A DNA stretch of 64,000 bases from Austropuccinia psidii (lineage: Eukaryota > Basidiomycota > Pucciniomycetes > Pucciniales > Sphaerophragmiaceae). The stretch is from the NCBI GenBank assembly GCA_023105745.1, contig JALGQZ010000011.1:32967094-33031093 (forward strand). The letters run 5' to 3'. The notes beneath the pieces are model-generated. The model ran no database searches. It was given only the letters and a program-made list of their open reading frames with translations, and was not told the origin of the DNA. A program made the position numbers and the translations under genes. Shown here piece by piece: positions 1 through 11,870 of this stretch (positions are counted from its first letter, which is position 1; every line of letters starts with the position of its first letter).

Positions 1-589
1 CTGGCAAGTTGTATATCACATTCCACCATGTGACAGTACCCCTGGTTTTAGAGCACTGCATCCCAAAGTGCATGTAACTGATGGTATTACCCATTTCACC
101 CTCATGGAGCTACACTAGTCACAACAGGAGCCTACAAAGAACCCCCAAGGGGCAGAACCCTTGTACACCAATGGAGCAGAAAACCCAGTGATTTCTGGTT
201 GTTTGATTGAGACCTCCCTTGTCTCCAACCGGAATTGAACCCATGATGTTTGTAACCAGTTTATTGTCACAATTCTGTCTTCCAGACTTCAGCAAAGGAA
301 ACTCTTGCCAAAAAGGCTACGAAACCAGCTGAAAGACCAATTAATACTGGAAAGTTGTAGGTCACATTCCACCATGTGACATATGAAAATATTTTGACTA
401 TTTCTACTCTGAATGCCAAATCTTGCTTTAACCAATACTATTGATGTTATTATTGGACTTGTTTGATTGTAAAAACTTCTCCTGAGTTTTGAGTTCCCAA
501 ATCAGCCATTCAAATCTTCATATTTCAAACCTTTAACTCTCAATGTTCCTGAAACTGGGTGAAGAAGATATGGCATACCACAGCATTTT
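1..589. repeat. Unassigned region with a 32-bp direct repeat
   Basis: There is no convincing gene. A motif of about 32 bp containing TCACATTCCACCATGTGACA occurs at about 5-35 and again at about 350-381 with two or three mismatches. Each copy has a short inverted repeat (TCACAT/ATGTGA). Read on the minus strand the motif starts TGTCACATGG, which looks like an LTR or transposon end, so this may be the edge of an element lying outside the window. The stretch from about 40 to 345 is less AT-rich than its surroundings. Confidence 0.4.
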
Positions 590-1292
590 TTCCAAAGGTC
601 TGCTAGAATTTCATATTCTTTTTGCTAAATTTCAATTTTATATGCCTTCTGGCTGTCTTTGTATATACCCATCAAGGCTTCTTGTATAAATTCCAGCTTT
701 ATGTAAAGGTAAGCATATTTTATCAGCTTCATAATGGCATAATTTATCAGCTTGTGCCTCATTTACCAACTCTTCTCCTTCTTTATCTGATTGGATTCTG
801 TCATAATCACATATATAACCTTTCTGGGAGCTTCTTGAGGTGCTATAGCTGAATTCCAATCTTGTGAAAGACATAACTATAAGCAAGAAAGCTTAAAAAA
901 ATACATTTCACATAAAAAAACTTACTATTAGCCCAATTATTTGTTTTTGGAGAGTATTACTTATGTACACATTAATGAACATTGAAGGAATTGGTTCTTT
1001 TTGATTATTATTAGCTATAATGACTGTTCTATTATGGTCATAATTGACAGTACTGCCTGGAATAATTCTGGTGACTGTTGAGACTGTTTCATGGTTTTCT
1101 TGTCTTGCCACATTTTCAGGAACTAAAATCAAGGAAGAAACCAATCATTTTGAGTAAAGCTGAAAAAGCATTACTTATAATATGAAACAAAATATTTTTT
1201 ATGGATTTTTAATTTTTACAATATAAGGAAGGAAGATTTAATAAGTTAAGAGAAATATGCCACAAGAAAGAAATCATGGCTGAGCCTCCAAA
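590..1292 (-). pseudogene. Relic A: 5' gag region of a B-like Ty3/Gypsy element
   Basis: Minus-strand reading frames at 638-886 and 908-1144 match the start of gag and the upstream exon of element B. The first aligns with the B gag N-terminus around the SSSQKG motif. The second aligns with the B peptide at 53982-54233 (shared NVxRQEN and NTLQK). The GTAAGT donor (925) and a TTTTAG acceptor (1123) of B's upstream exon are also kept. Downstream gag and all of pol are missing, so the element is truncated near 590. It is the inner neighbour of the LTR at 1293-3088, in the order expected for a minus-strand element. Confidence 0.7.
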
Positions 1293-3088
1293 AATAAGGT
1301 ATAGAAATGAAACTTCAATTAAAAAATTAAGTACTTTTCCTTCCCTCAAAATTTGTTTGAGGTAAAAATGTGTAAAGACAGTTATTTTTAGATATTCCAA
1401 GAGAAAAGAAATTTCAAAATTACTTCTTTAACTTTTTTAGTATAGAAAGAGTAATATTATAGAGATTTATTGTTTTAACAACAATAAAGCTTCATCCAAA
1501 CATACTCTACAAGAGATATTTAAGGCTACAGGAAAATTTCCTCAAAGACAATTTCAATCAGAATTAATTTAGAAAAGAACTGCAGGATATTTGAATTAAA
1601 ATATGGTGTCTAGCATGAATTTTAATGGGAGACCACACCCAAAAGTGACCCAAGTGAATTTGAAAACAGAGTGACAAAGTGTATAGTTATGAAAGATGGC
1701 TTTGATTCACTTTTTAGGGTGGTTCAAAGGTAAAATGACTATAGAATATTACAAAAAGTGATTAATATTATCTCTTAATGTGTCTATAAGGTTTGAAATT
1801 ATTTAAAAATGGTGGTTGGGATATTTGATTTATTAGTTTAACCATGTGTAAAATAATTATAAAAGGAAAGGATTGTGCAATGAATTGTGACATGAAGAGT
1901 AAAGTGGGATAAAAGAAGACATTCTTTTATAGAAACAAATTCTTTTCCTCCAAACGTGAAACCTACTTTAATTGTTTTTGAGAAACACAATTACAACATA
2001 AAAGCCATTAATGGCACCATTCAACCCTGGTTTGGACAAAAAAGGGCTGTTTTTAGCCATTTTTAGTCCCTTGAACCAACAATTTCCATAGTAATGGTTG
2101 AATTTAAGCTTCCAAAACATGTAAGAATGTGTTTAAGAGACTTTAAAGACATATAAGACTGTTTTATTGAGGTTTTTTAGCTTAATTGCAGCTTTACCCT
2201 CTTGGAAACAGTTGAAACCACCCTGGTTGGTATCAAAACCTCATCATCAATTGAGTCACAGACCCTGTGACTCAATTGAAGACCAAAATTGATAAACCTT
2301 TGTGTGAATTTTGACATCCCACACCTTTCAGAAAGAAAGCTTGGGGAGTGTGGCACACTTCTAGCCAAACTTCCTTGTTCTCCCAAAAAATTAATCTTTG
2401 CAATTATATTTGCTTGAATTCCTCATCATTCATTATACTAAATATTTTGCATATTTAATTAAGTTTTAATGTTACAGTGCTCAACTGAGATTATAAATTC
2501 CTCATACTTAAATTAAAGTTCACTTATTTAATATATGCACACATTTTGAAATTTCAATTGGAAATACTTCAATTTCTAATATCTTCTAAGCTAAAAAACA
2601 CACCTCAATTCCAGCACAAAAAAATGTTGGTTAACACCAAACGTTGCTTTAATTAAATCAAGGATTTGAGTATTTTCATAGTTTCATACAAAAAATATCA
2701 AAAGCTTTATTTAACCTTATTTAGAGTTGAGGTACAAAAATTTCACTCAGAGGTGACCCCACCTGATTTGAATCCAATGGTGAAATAATTTTTTTGTTTT
2801 TATTTATTGGAAAAAAAGCTTGAAAAGTTTTATCAACACTTTTTCAAGAAAAATTCTATATTTACTGCATTATTTCAAGTAAAGACATATTTTTACATTT
2901 TTGGTTCAGATTAAAATTTTAACTAAATTTATTGGAAAAATTTAATTATAAAATATCTTTGTATTTAGCTTTTACATTTATATTTTAATCTTATTTATAC
3001 CTCCAAAAATCAAAGTATTATTTTTGATTTTAAGTTTATTTTAGTTTTTGTAAAATATTGGGTATATGAAATATCTATAAGGCTCACA
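1293..3088 (-). repeat. Relic A LTR (B family, decayed)
   Basis: This stretch is colinear with the 1830-bp LTRs of element B. It opens with the counterpart of the inner LTR end (AAGGTATAGAAATGAAACTT) and carries the AAAGTGACC and ATTCTTTTATAG landmarks. It keeps the CTCATCATCAATTGAGTC block and closes with TATAAGGCTCACA at 3088. Many substitutions and small indels make it clearly older than B's LTRs. The flanking leader (CTGAGCCTCCAAA) matches B's putative primer-binding region. The minus-strand ORF at 2177-2386 inside it is not a gene. Confidence 0.75.
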
Positions 3089-3505
3089 AACTGATGCTGA
3101 GGTTTATCTTGATCAAAAGAATATATTTTTATTTTCTTGGCCTTTATAGGACTTCAAAAGATGATCAATGATTATTTCAAATAGCTATGTCATGTCCATT
3201 CAGCTTTTATGTGATGTTAAAAAATGCTTTCCAGCTTTACATGTTAGTATTCAGGCTCAGTCAATGATTAAACAGTCCATTGGGATATAAATATTCATCA
3301 AATTAATGAAGGACCTTTCTCAGAACATTAATATTTACTTTCTGATTCAGCCTATTAAATCTCCAATTTCATTTTACCTTCATATAAATGAAACATAAAC
3401 CAAGTTGATGATAGGCAAAATATCAATTTTTGTTTGGCACAATAATGTTTTTGTATTCCATACCATTAGTATTAGCTTCAAGCTTACCAAGAAAAAGGAA
3501 TAAAA
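3089..3505. other. AT-rich spacer, nothing recognised
   Basis: No long reading frame, RNA gene or repeat was recognised between the decayed LTR and the solo LTR. Confidence 0.5.
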
Positions 3506-4264
3506 TGTCATAGGGGCTCTTCAAAGTGAAGAGGGCCTGGCACTCAGTAAACTGGAACCCACTTATGGTGGGCTCAAGGATGGAGTAAGATGGAGTACAC
3601 TTAAGAGTGTAATAAAGATATAATTGCTAATGAAATGAATATTAGAAATCAGAAACAAAAGAAATAAGAGTAAAGAATAAAAGAGCCACTCACAAACAAG
3701 TACAAGTCCACTGTTTCAACCTGTCAGAAAGAAAGAGAAGGGTTGATAAGAATATGGCCACCACAACTCTACTGAAGAGGTGAGGGAAATGCAAATACCA
3801 ACTTGAGACCAATAAATATAATACTCAAAATAAACAATACGGATATCTATTAAGTAATAAATCAAATGTATTAACTAACTGGGGAAATGTCCCCAGAGGG
3901 GGGAAGAGGGGCTGGTATATGTGAGAATCCACCGGTCCTGATCCAAAGAGTGAATCTTCTTCAGAGGAATCTTCATTTGAATTTATTTGAATGATACAGC
4001 CCCTGTATGGATGTACAGGGTTTGTACAAGAGTTTTGGTGGAGTTGGGTGATCATAAAGCTTTAGTCTTGTGAATCCAAGCTGTATTTGTAATATCCTGC
4101 TTGTACAATGATTGACAAGCTGTATTGATGAACCAAGCTGTATGCATGTTTCAGAATGAAGACTTTCTCAAACTGATTCCTGATACACATACTGGATTTT
4201 CTTGTTTCATGAGTTTGAGTGGTTTTAAGGTTGAATACTCTTACCCCTGATAGTGGCTGTGACA
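3506..4264 (-). repeat. Solo LTR of the element C family
   Basis: On the minus strand this 759-bp block matches the 761-bp 3' LTR of element C end to end. It starts TGTCATAGGGGCTCTTC on the plus strand, the complement of the C LTR terminus. It contains the TATATGTGAGAATC/CCAGCCCC region and ends TGGCTGTGACA, the complement of the C LTR start. The 5-bp flanks are taaaa and gaaaa (4 of 5 match), consistent with a slightly eroded target-site duplication. No internal sequence flanks it, so it is a solo LTR left by recombination between two LTRs. It shows that the full-length LTR of this family is about 760 bp. Confidence 0.88.
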
Positions 4265-6268
4265 GAAAATGGAAAACAAATAAATAAATATAAAAAAGTA
4301 AAAAAAAGGGAACATAAAACAGATAAAAAAATGCTAAATATTATGGAAATTTTAAGTCACAATTTGACTCTTCATATAGTTCCTACATAAAAAATAAACC
4401 TTACTTCCATTTTAAAGCAAAAAAATAGGACAAATAGCTTTTAAGATAAATAAGAAACTGGAAAAAGGTACTCTCATATACACAATTGAAATTCAGGACT
4501 AAATAGAACTGATTGACTGTGTTTGTTGAAAAGGAGAAGCTTTTAAGCTCTGGATTGACCATGTCACTGGATCAAGACGCATTGAAAACAAGCACCAAGC
4601 ACAGTTTTTAAAATATATTTTTCTAGAATATATGGGAAGATCTAGGAATATTCTGCAATTTTCATGAAACATTGAGTAAATTATTTGGAACTTTCAGGAA
4701 GAGTGAAGAATATTTTTGGAATATTTTGGAAGAATAATTTATTTCTTGGAAGAAATGAAGCAAATGGATTCAGAAAAACTAAAATTTTAATGGCTGAAAC
4801 AAAATATTATGTACAACATATTTACATGTTACAATGACAAGTTTTAGACAATAATATACAATAAAAATAAAATTATACATCAAAATTAAATAAAAATCCC
4901 ATAAAACTAATACACACCTTTTTTGCAGACGAATCTTACAAAAACAGTACAAAATCACATGGTCTCCCCACAATATTACATCTGTAGCCTCACAAGAATA
5001 AGAAAGCCCTCAAACACAGATTTTATGCAGAATAATCTTAAGTGAAACAGTAAAGTATCTCACAATTTCTCCACCTCATTTAATTATCAATACCAAATGA
5101 TGCAGTTAAAAGGAATCATGCTAGATACAGCCATATAAAAATGGAGAATATCATGAGAATTTTATTTCCCAGCTTAAATTTACTTTAAAGAGATAACTCA
5201 AGGCTATACAGAAAAATTACAATGTATTTGGAAAGAAAAAAATATCATAGTAATAACAAAAAACAGCATAATCAAGAAAAATGATGCAATCTCTTTAGGA
5301 AGTGATGCTATTCTGAAATGAAACCACCAGAAAAACTATCTCAAGGATGTTTATTTAAGCTTAAATTAGTATTAAAATAAAAAGGAACATTAAATCAAAT
5401 ACTTTTCCCACCCTTTTAAAAACTTAATAGCAGAAAGCCTAACAACAATTCTGTATTTTCCCCACCTTTTGCACTTCCAAGAAAAACATCAACAGCTAGA
5501 TTCTATCAGAAATTCCATATGACTAGGAATAATTTTCAATTCCAGAAACTTCATTTCCCCAATTTCTCCACAAAGAGAAACTCCCACCAGCCACATTATC
5601 TCAAGAAAATCATACTATTTTGAAAGGCAAATGACCACCAACAAAGAACTCTCATAAAATATAGAAATCTCCCCAAAAAGGACTCTCACTGGTCATAATC
5701 AGGATAATTACAATTCAACACCCAAATAATTTGATATTGACATGATGCTTCCATTTGATTGGTCAGAAACATCTTTGAGATGTCATTTTGCTACACCAAA
5801 GATTGATTATCACTAGCTAAAAGGTCTGACAATTAGATCTTCCAACTCCCTTGTTTTTGGAAAGCTCTATGGAGGCCCAAAAGGTATAAATAGAGGTCCT
5901 TTCTCCCACATTTTTTCAAGAATAATGGAACAAGCTCCCATCTTTCAGGATGAAAACCATCCCTGAACTAAAAGGAAGTTGAAAGTATAATTAGCTTTTT
6001 AGTCATGGAAAGCTCAGTAGGTTTGTATCCTATAGAATAGTAGTAAAACATTGATTTGAAGCTTGTAGCATTTTCCCAAGCTCATTATGATTAAATAGAA
6101 TTGTTAATAGCTGCATGGAATTGCTATGAGATTATTTATTTCTAGTATCAATATAAAAAGAGTCACTATATCAAATATAAAACTCGAAAAGAACTTGTCA
6201 GTATCATTATGTAACTGTGGTCCTGTTCTGAATCTATTATGAAGCATAGTGAACTTCCATTATCTAAA
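4265..6268. other. AT-rich spacer
   Basis: No gene is supported; reading frames are short and lack family features. The only regulatory-looking signal is the TATA motif near 5885. The block 5400-6000 is less AT-rich and could be a decayed LTR or promoter fragment, but no partner copy was seen in the window. Confidence 0.4.
5885..5893 (+). promoter_or_regulatory. TATA-box-like core promoter motif
   Basis: TATAAATAG follows GG at 5883-5884 and precedes a GAGGTCC stretch, an arrangement typical of a pol II core promoter or an LTR U3/R junction. No reading frame follows, so if it was functional it probably belonged to a decayed element. Confidence 0.3.
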
Positions 6269-7814
6269 AAGGGTATTGGTAAAAACACGTAAGCAAATTG
6301 GTAAAAACACGTAATTTTATGGTAAAAACACGTAAGGGATGGTTTTTAAATTAAATATGGCTATTTATGGCATTTATGATGCCATTAATGCCATTTGTGG
6401 CATTAAAAATGCCATTTATGGCATTAACAGTGCCATTAATGGAATTATCAATGAAATATTTCTGATGCCATTAATGCCATTTATGGAATCAACAATGCCA
6501 TAAATGGCATTAACAATGCCATAAATGACATTAACAATGCCACAAATGGCATTAACAGTGCCATAAATGGCATTAACAGTGCCATAAATGGCATTAACAA
6601 TGCCATAAATGGCATTAACAGTGCCATAAATGGAATTAAAAGTGCCATAAATGTCATTAACAATGCCATAACAAATGGCATTAAAAGTTCCATAAATGGC
6701 ATTAACAGTGCCATAAATGGCATTAACAGTGCCATAAATGGCATTAACAGTGCCATCAATGGCATTAACAGTGCCATTAATGGCATTATCAATGAAACAT
6801 TATTGATGCCATTAATGCCATTTATGGCATCAAAAATGCAATATTTCTGATGCCATTAATGCCATAAATGGCATTAATAATGCCACATTAACAATGCCAT
6901 TAATGGCATTACTAATATCATGAATGGCATTATCAATGCAATAAATGGCATAATGCCATTTATGTAACACCATAAATGGCATTGTTAATTCCATCTATGT
7001 AATTCCACAAATGGAATTTTTGATTCCATAAATGGCATTTTTGATGCCATTTATGTTATAGTTAAGGCCATTAATTCCATTTTTAAGGCCAATGTTAAGG
7101 CCATTCATGCCATTTTTAAGCCCATTTATGGCATTTTTAAATGCATAAATGGCATTGTCAAGGCCATTGAATTCAATTTATGGAATTGCTGTAATGCCAT
7201 TTATGCCAATTCTCTGGCCATAAATGGCATCTGTATGTCATTCTTGATGCCATTTATGGCATTATTATGTCATTAGTGATGCCATTTATGGCATTGTTAA
7301 TGCCAAAAATCAAATTTTAACTTCCACTCATCATAAATTAAATTTTGAATTCAATTTATGTCATAAATGGCATTTTCAATTTAATTACAAACATGAACAA
7401 AAAAACATAAAAAACATGGACTTTTTGGGCCTACAAATGTTCTTGCAAAAAAAATACCAAAATGTTGGGCTTCTGGTTTATTATTCTCAATATTCTCACC
7501 TTCATTTTGAAAAAAAAATATTGAAATTCATGAGTGGGAACATTTTTAATGAATTTTTTCAAAAAAATGGGCCATTTTACCAAATTGCCCAAAATAGAAA
7601 AATTGGGCAAAAAAAATTGAAAAAATTTGGGGACCTTCACATCCCATGTCAGAAAAAATATGGCAAAAAAAAATGTTAAAAATTATCAAAAATTAGCCTG
7701 AGGAATTTTTATAAAAAAATTAGGTTACTTACATGTTTTTACCATAAAATTACGTGTTTTGGCCATAATTTGGTAAAAACACATAAGGGCTTACGTGTGT
7801 TTACCAACACCCTT
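6269..7814 (+). mobile_element. Inverted-repeat element 1 with palindromic satellite core
   Basis: The left end AAGGGTATTGGTAAAAACAC is inverted at the right end (GTGTTTACCAACACCCTT), giving terminal inverted repeats of about 27 bp. Subterminal copies of GGTAAAAACACGTAA are stacked at about 6279-6335 and reappear inverted and direct at 7731-7810. Flanks taaa/taaa suggest a possible 4-bp duplication. The core at about 6360-7380 is an array of GCCATAAATGGC-type palindromes. It is followed by an A-rich segment (7397-7730) shared, inverted, with the second copy at 10975. No transposase is present, so it would be non-autonomous. The superfamily is unknown to me. Confidence 0.72.
6481..6800. repeat. 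21-bp tandem satellite of palindromic units
   Basis: About 13-15 head-to-tail units of roughly 21 bp with consensus near AACAGTGCCATAAATGGCATT. Each unit contains the palindrome GCCATAAATGGC or GCCATTAATGGC. Because 21 is divisible by three, the array leaves an open minus-strand frame with a 7-residue repeat (MALLMPF type); this follows from the periodicity and is not evidence of a gene. Looser copies of the palindrome continue on both sides from about 6360 to 7380. Confidence 0.85.
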
Positions 7815-8002
7815 TAAAAATTATTCTTAGAATATACTTCTTTTTTGAAGGATATTTCTATGGCAAGAGAACTATTAGTATTTCTTTTATCAACAATTAT
7901 TATGTTACATCAGAGTTTTGACTATAGTTTTATTGATAGGTCTGATTTAGAGACTACTAATAAGTATTCTCTATTTGATACAGCCACAAATCTTATTTCA
8001 TT

Positions 8003-8350
8003 TTGAAATTCTGTGTAGGCTTATTAATCAGTACCATGTTGAGGAGCAGCCCAGGAGTCTGGCACCCATGTTTATTGGACAGTTCTGAAGTTGAAAACAA
8101 ACTTACCAATAATTTATCCCTGAAGTTACTTCGTTATTTCATCCCACATTTTTGGATAGAGAATGAATTTGGTATTCTGAAGGGCTTTTGTTCTATTTTA
8201 AAACACATTCACTTTCAAATGAAGGAACCAGAATATTTTCAGAATTTTATTAAATTGTTTATGATAAGTGTCATTTTTCATAGTTTCTTGGAACAGATTG
8301 GTTATCAGTGGCTCCAATGGTATGATGATGAAGACCTCTCCCTAAGCTGA
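8003..8350 (+). pseudogene. Possible Harbinger-type (DDE_Tnp_4) transposase C-terminal remnant
   Basis: The 115-residue frame contains IENEFGILKG followed about 35 residues later by a hydrophobic ISVIFHSFLEQ segment. This resembles the conserved C-terminal block of Harbinger/PIF transposases, where the catalytic glutamate sits in an IE-x-x-FGxLK motif and is followed by an I-x-LHN segment. The upstream part of a transposase is not recognisable and no terminal repeats were found, so this is at most a remnant. The call rests on motif resemblance only; a search against the DDE_Tnp_4 profile would settle it. Confidence 0.38.
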
Positions 8351-8450
8351 AAACTTTTTCTGAAGGACGGAATATTTTTTAGCATGAAAGATGCATGAAA
8401 AGGCCAAAAATCTTAACTTCTTAGTATGATAATGAAGTTTAATTTCTTTC

Positions 8451-8942
8451 AGAGAGATCTTATCAGTTTTCTTACTTTCAAATCCAAAATAATTTGTTTT
8501 GTAGTTTTCTATCCATTTCAAATAGACAGTTTATTGCTGTTTTTTAGTTACTTTTTCCATTATATTAACAAAAAAGTATGTTTATGTGAAAATAAGTATT
8601 CTACTTTTGAGCTTAACACTTTTATTAGTTTATCAATCTAATCTTGAGACTATTTTTTATCCTTTTCTTTTTATTTAAGAAAACTTCATTTTGCATCAGA
8701 GCTCTTATCAGTTTTTTTACTTTCAAATCCAAAACAATTTGTTTTGTAATTTTCTATCCATTTCAAATAGACAATTTATTGCTGGTTTTTAGTAGCTTTT
8801 TCCTTTATATTTACAAAAAAGTATGTTTGTGTGAAAATAACTATTCTACTTTTGAGCTTAACACTTTTCTTAATTTATCAATCAAATCTTGAGACTATTT
8901 TTTTATCCTTTTATTTTTATTTAAGAAAACTTCATTTTGCAT
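8451..8942 (+). repeat. 245-bp tandem duplication
   Basis: Two adjacent copies of about 245 bp begin at TCTTATCAG (8458 and 8703) and run through AAAGTATGTTT, CTACTTTTGAGC and CTTCATTTTGCAT. They differ by scattered substitutions. The two similar plus-strand frames at 8426-8641 and 8644-8892 arise from this duplication and are not taken as genes. Confidence 0.8.
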
Positions 8943-10974
8943 AATTTAATCTATTCAAAAAAAGTCTTTTTTCAATTTTTTAACTTTGTGCTAAAAACCA
9001 TTATTTGGATTGTTCAACTTTTTTTGGTATTTTTATAACTTTTGTCTACTTTAATTAAGAGAGTAAGGTTGTTTGATCATTCTATTTAATTTGTTTTGTA
9101 ATTCTATTTTGAAATTTATTTTTTTCACCAAAAAAATGCTGTTAATTAATTTCAATTGTGTCTTTCAACTATTAATTTCTATTTTAATTGGAGAAAAGTA
9201 ATATTTTTCAATTATCTTATGTTTATCTTTCAAAACCCTCATTGATCTTTTGATTTCTCCTTTATTTTTAATTCTGATTTGATGTTTTTAAATCTTGTCT
9301 TTTTAGATTGTTACCTTTTTTTGTGTCTTTTTTATAATTTTTTTTCTGGTATATTCAAAAGATTTTGTAGTTTTTATTATTTTCTTTTTCTTTTTTTTAA
9401 AAAATTGAGTCAATTTTTGATCACTCATTGATTTTCAATTTTATCTGATTTTTCTTCTTAGTTTTTCTAAGTTTTTTTTTCCATTATTTTAAATATCTTT
9501 TTTTTGGATTGTTCTCAACATTTTTGTTTTTTTATCAGCTTTTTCTAGTATAATAAAAAAGTCAGTTTTTTTAATAATATTTGTTTTCTTTTTTTTACAA
9601 AACTGAACTGCTTTTTTTATTGGTCATTTTTTTAAAATTTTCATTTTTTTACATTTTTGTATTGTTTGCTTCTTTTTTTATATTTCTCATTGATTTTTTT
9701 TAGTTTAATCAAAAAACTTGTGTTAATTTTAATTATTTCATTTCTAATTTTTTATAAAAACTAACTTACTTTTTCAATCCTCATTTATTTTGGATTTTAT
9801 CTTAATTTTTTTGAGTATTTCATTCTTTCTGAAAAAAATCTGATTGTTCAAGATTTTTTCTTTTATCAATTTCATTTACTTCAAATAAAAAGAAGTTTTT
9901 CTTTATGTTTCAATTTTCTTTTAATTTTTTTTCAAAAAAAAAATTCTTGGATAATTGAAATGTGTCTTTGGCAATTCCTTTTTCACTTTATTTCGATTTT
10001 TCAAAAAGAATCTTCAATTTCAAAGATTTTATTATTCCTAAAAAAACTAATTGGATTGTTAAGATTAATTAAGTCTCATTATTATTATTTTTAGTTTAAT
10101 TAAAAAGAAAAGTGAGTTTTTTCTCTAATTATTATCTTTTTACTTCTTAGAAAAAATTTACTTCCCTTTTTTGGGCATTTGGTTTCCAATCTGGTTGATT
10201 AAGGATTTTCCTTCTCCTTTGATAAGAGAAAAGTGAGTTTTATTTAGCTTTTAATATTTATTGAGTTTTCTCAAAAAAAAATTCAAATTTCTAAGTTCTT
10301 TCTCATCTTTCCATTTGTTTTTGAGTATGATTTAAAAAATAGTAAGGTGTGTTTTAATTATTTTATTTTTGTTATATACTTTTCCAACATTTTGTTTATT
10401 TTTAGAAAAATTATTTTTTTCAATTGTTTAACCTTTTTTTCTTTTGATTAATTTTTTTTAGTTTAATTCAAGAAATTAAGTTTTTTTTAATTATTGAATT
10501 TTTGATTTTTAAACAAATTCTAACAGCTTTTATTTGACTTTCAATTTCTTTATATAAATCTTTTAAAAAACTCTGCTTTATGTTCTGGTTACTATATAAT
10601 GGTTGATACTAGAAAAAAACATAAAAAAAGAGTTGAGCAGGAAATAAATAACAAAGAAATGTGTTAAGGTATGTTACTATGTTGAATACAAAATTTATAA
10701 AAAAATGTATTGATATTTGATCATAAAATTGGTTTATTTCTATCAGTGGCTTCATATTCTTTGTGAATGTGTCATAATGAAATGTTTCATTACATGAGTG
10801 TTGCCTACCATAGAATAACCCCGGTTTATTATTTGATTATAATGTTATTTCAAGATCTCAAGCTCATCTCTATTTCCTTTATTATTCCAGCTTATTTGAG
10901 ATGTTTTTTTGCCTTCTTTTGCATCTTCCCACTTTGTTCTTATTATTTCTAATTTCTTATTGTCACTATTAATA
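8943..10974. other. T-biased low-complexity tract
   Basis: For about 1.6 kb (roughly 8940-10560) the plus strand is dominated by T runs of 4-10 with few A runs, a marked strand asymmetry. No gene, RNA or repeat unit is recognisable. The remaining 400 bp are ordinary AT-rich sequence. Confidence 0.6.
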
Positions 10975-11870
10975 AAGGGTGTTGTTAAACACATGTAAGC
11001 TCTTACATGTTTTTACCAATTTATGTCCAAAACACATAATTTTATGGTAAAAACACATAACTGACCTATTTTTTTGGAAATATTCCTCAGGATTAGTTTG
11101 GAGAATTTGTACAATTTTTTCTTTCTGTATTTTTTCCAACATGGGATGTGAAGACCCCCAAATGTTTTTCAAAAAAGTTTTTTCCCACTTTGGAAAAATG
11201 GCCTTCTTTATAAAATCCATTAGAAATTTTCCCACTTATTAATTGACATCATTTTTCAAAAATAAAGGGAAGAATATTGAGAATAAAAAACCAGAAGCCC
11301 AAAACTTTGGTCTTTTTCTTTCTGGGACAATTGTAGGCCCAAAAAGTCCTTTTTTATGTTTTTTTGTTCATGTTTGTAAGTAAATTGAAAATGCCATTTA
11401 TGACATCAATGTCATTCAAAATGTAGTTTATGGAATTAGTGGAAGCTAAAGATTCCATTTATGGCATTAAAAGTGCCATAAATGGAATCACAGATGACAT
11501 AATAATTCCATAAATGGCATTAAAAATAACCTATAGCTGCCATTTATGTCCTCAAAAATGGCATAAATGGCCTTAAAAATTCCATTTATGAAATCAAAAA
11601 TGCCTTAAATGGAATTAACAATTCCATTGATGGAATCAACAATGCCATAAATGGAATGAACAATTCTCTAAATGGCATCAGAAATTCCATAGATTGCATC
11701 AAAAATGCCTTTTATGGAATTAACTCGGCCATAAATGGCATCGGAAATTTCATATATGGCATCAAAAATGCCATAAATAGCTAAATTTCATTTAAAAAAC
11801 ACCCCTTATGTGTTTTTACCAACTTATGGAAAAAACACATAGGGGCTTACGTGAGTTTACCAACACTGTT
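10975..11870 (-). mobile_element. Inverted-repeat element 2 with palindromic satellite core
   Basis: This is an inverted, shorter relative of the element at 6269-7814. Its left end AAGGGTGTTGTTAAACAC pairs with the right end GAGTTTACCAACACTGTT. Subterminal TTACATGTTTTTACC and GGTAAAAACACATAA motifs lie near both ends. The interior has the same A-rich segment (about 11085-11400, here inverted, including CCAGAAGCCCA and AGGCCCAAAAAGTCC) and the same GCCAT/ATGGC palindrome field (about 11400-11770), although less regular. A duplicated aat may flank it. No transposase is visible. Confidence 0.68.

Noticed and set aside
6481..6792. 103-residue minus-strand ORF with a 7-residue repeat
   Set aside because: The open frame is forced by the 21-bp period. 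The peptide is a translation of the satellite and has no family resemblance.
6360..7380. CRISPR-like array of palindromic repeats
   Set aside because: The repeats are contiguous 21-bp units without unique spacers, the sequence is eukaryotic, and the array lies inside an inverted-repeat element. It is a satellite.
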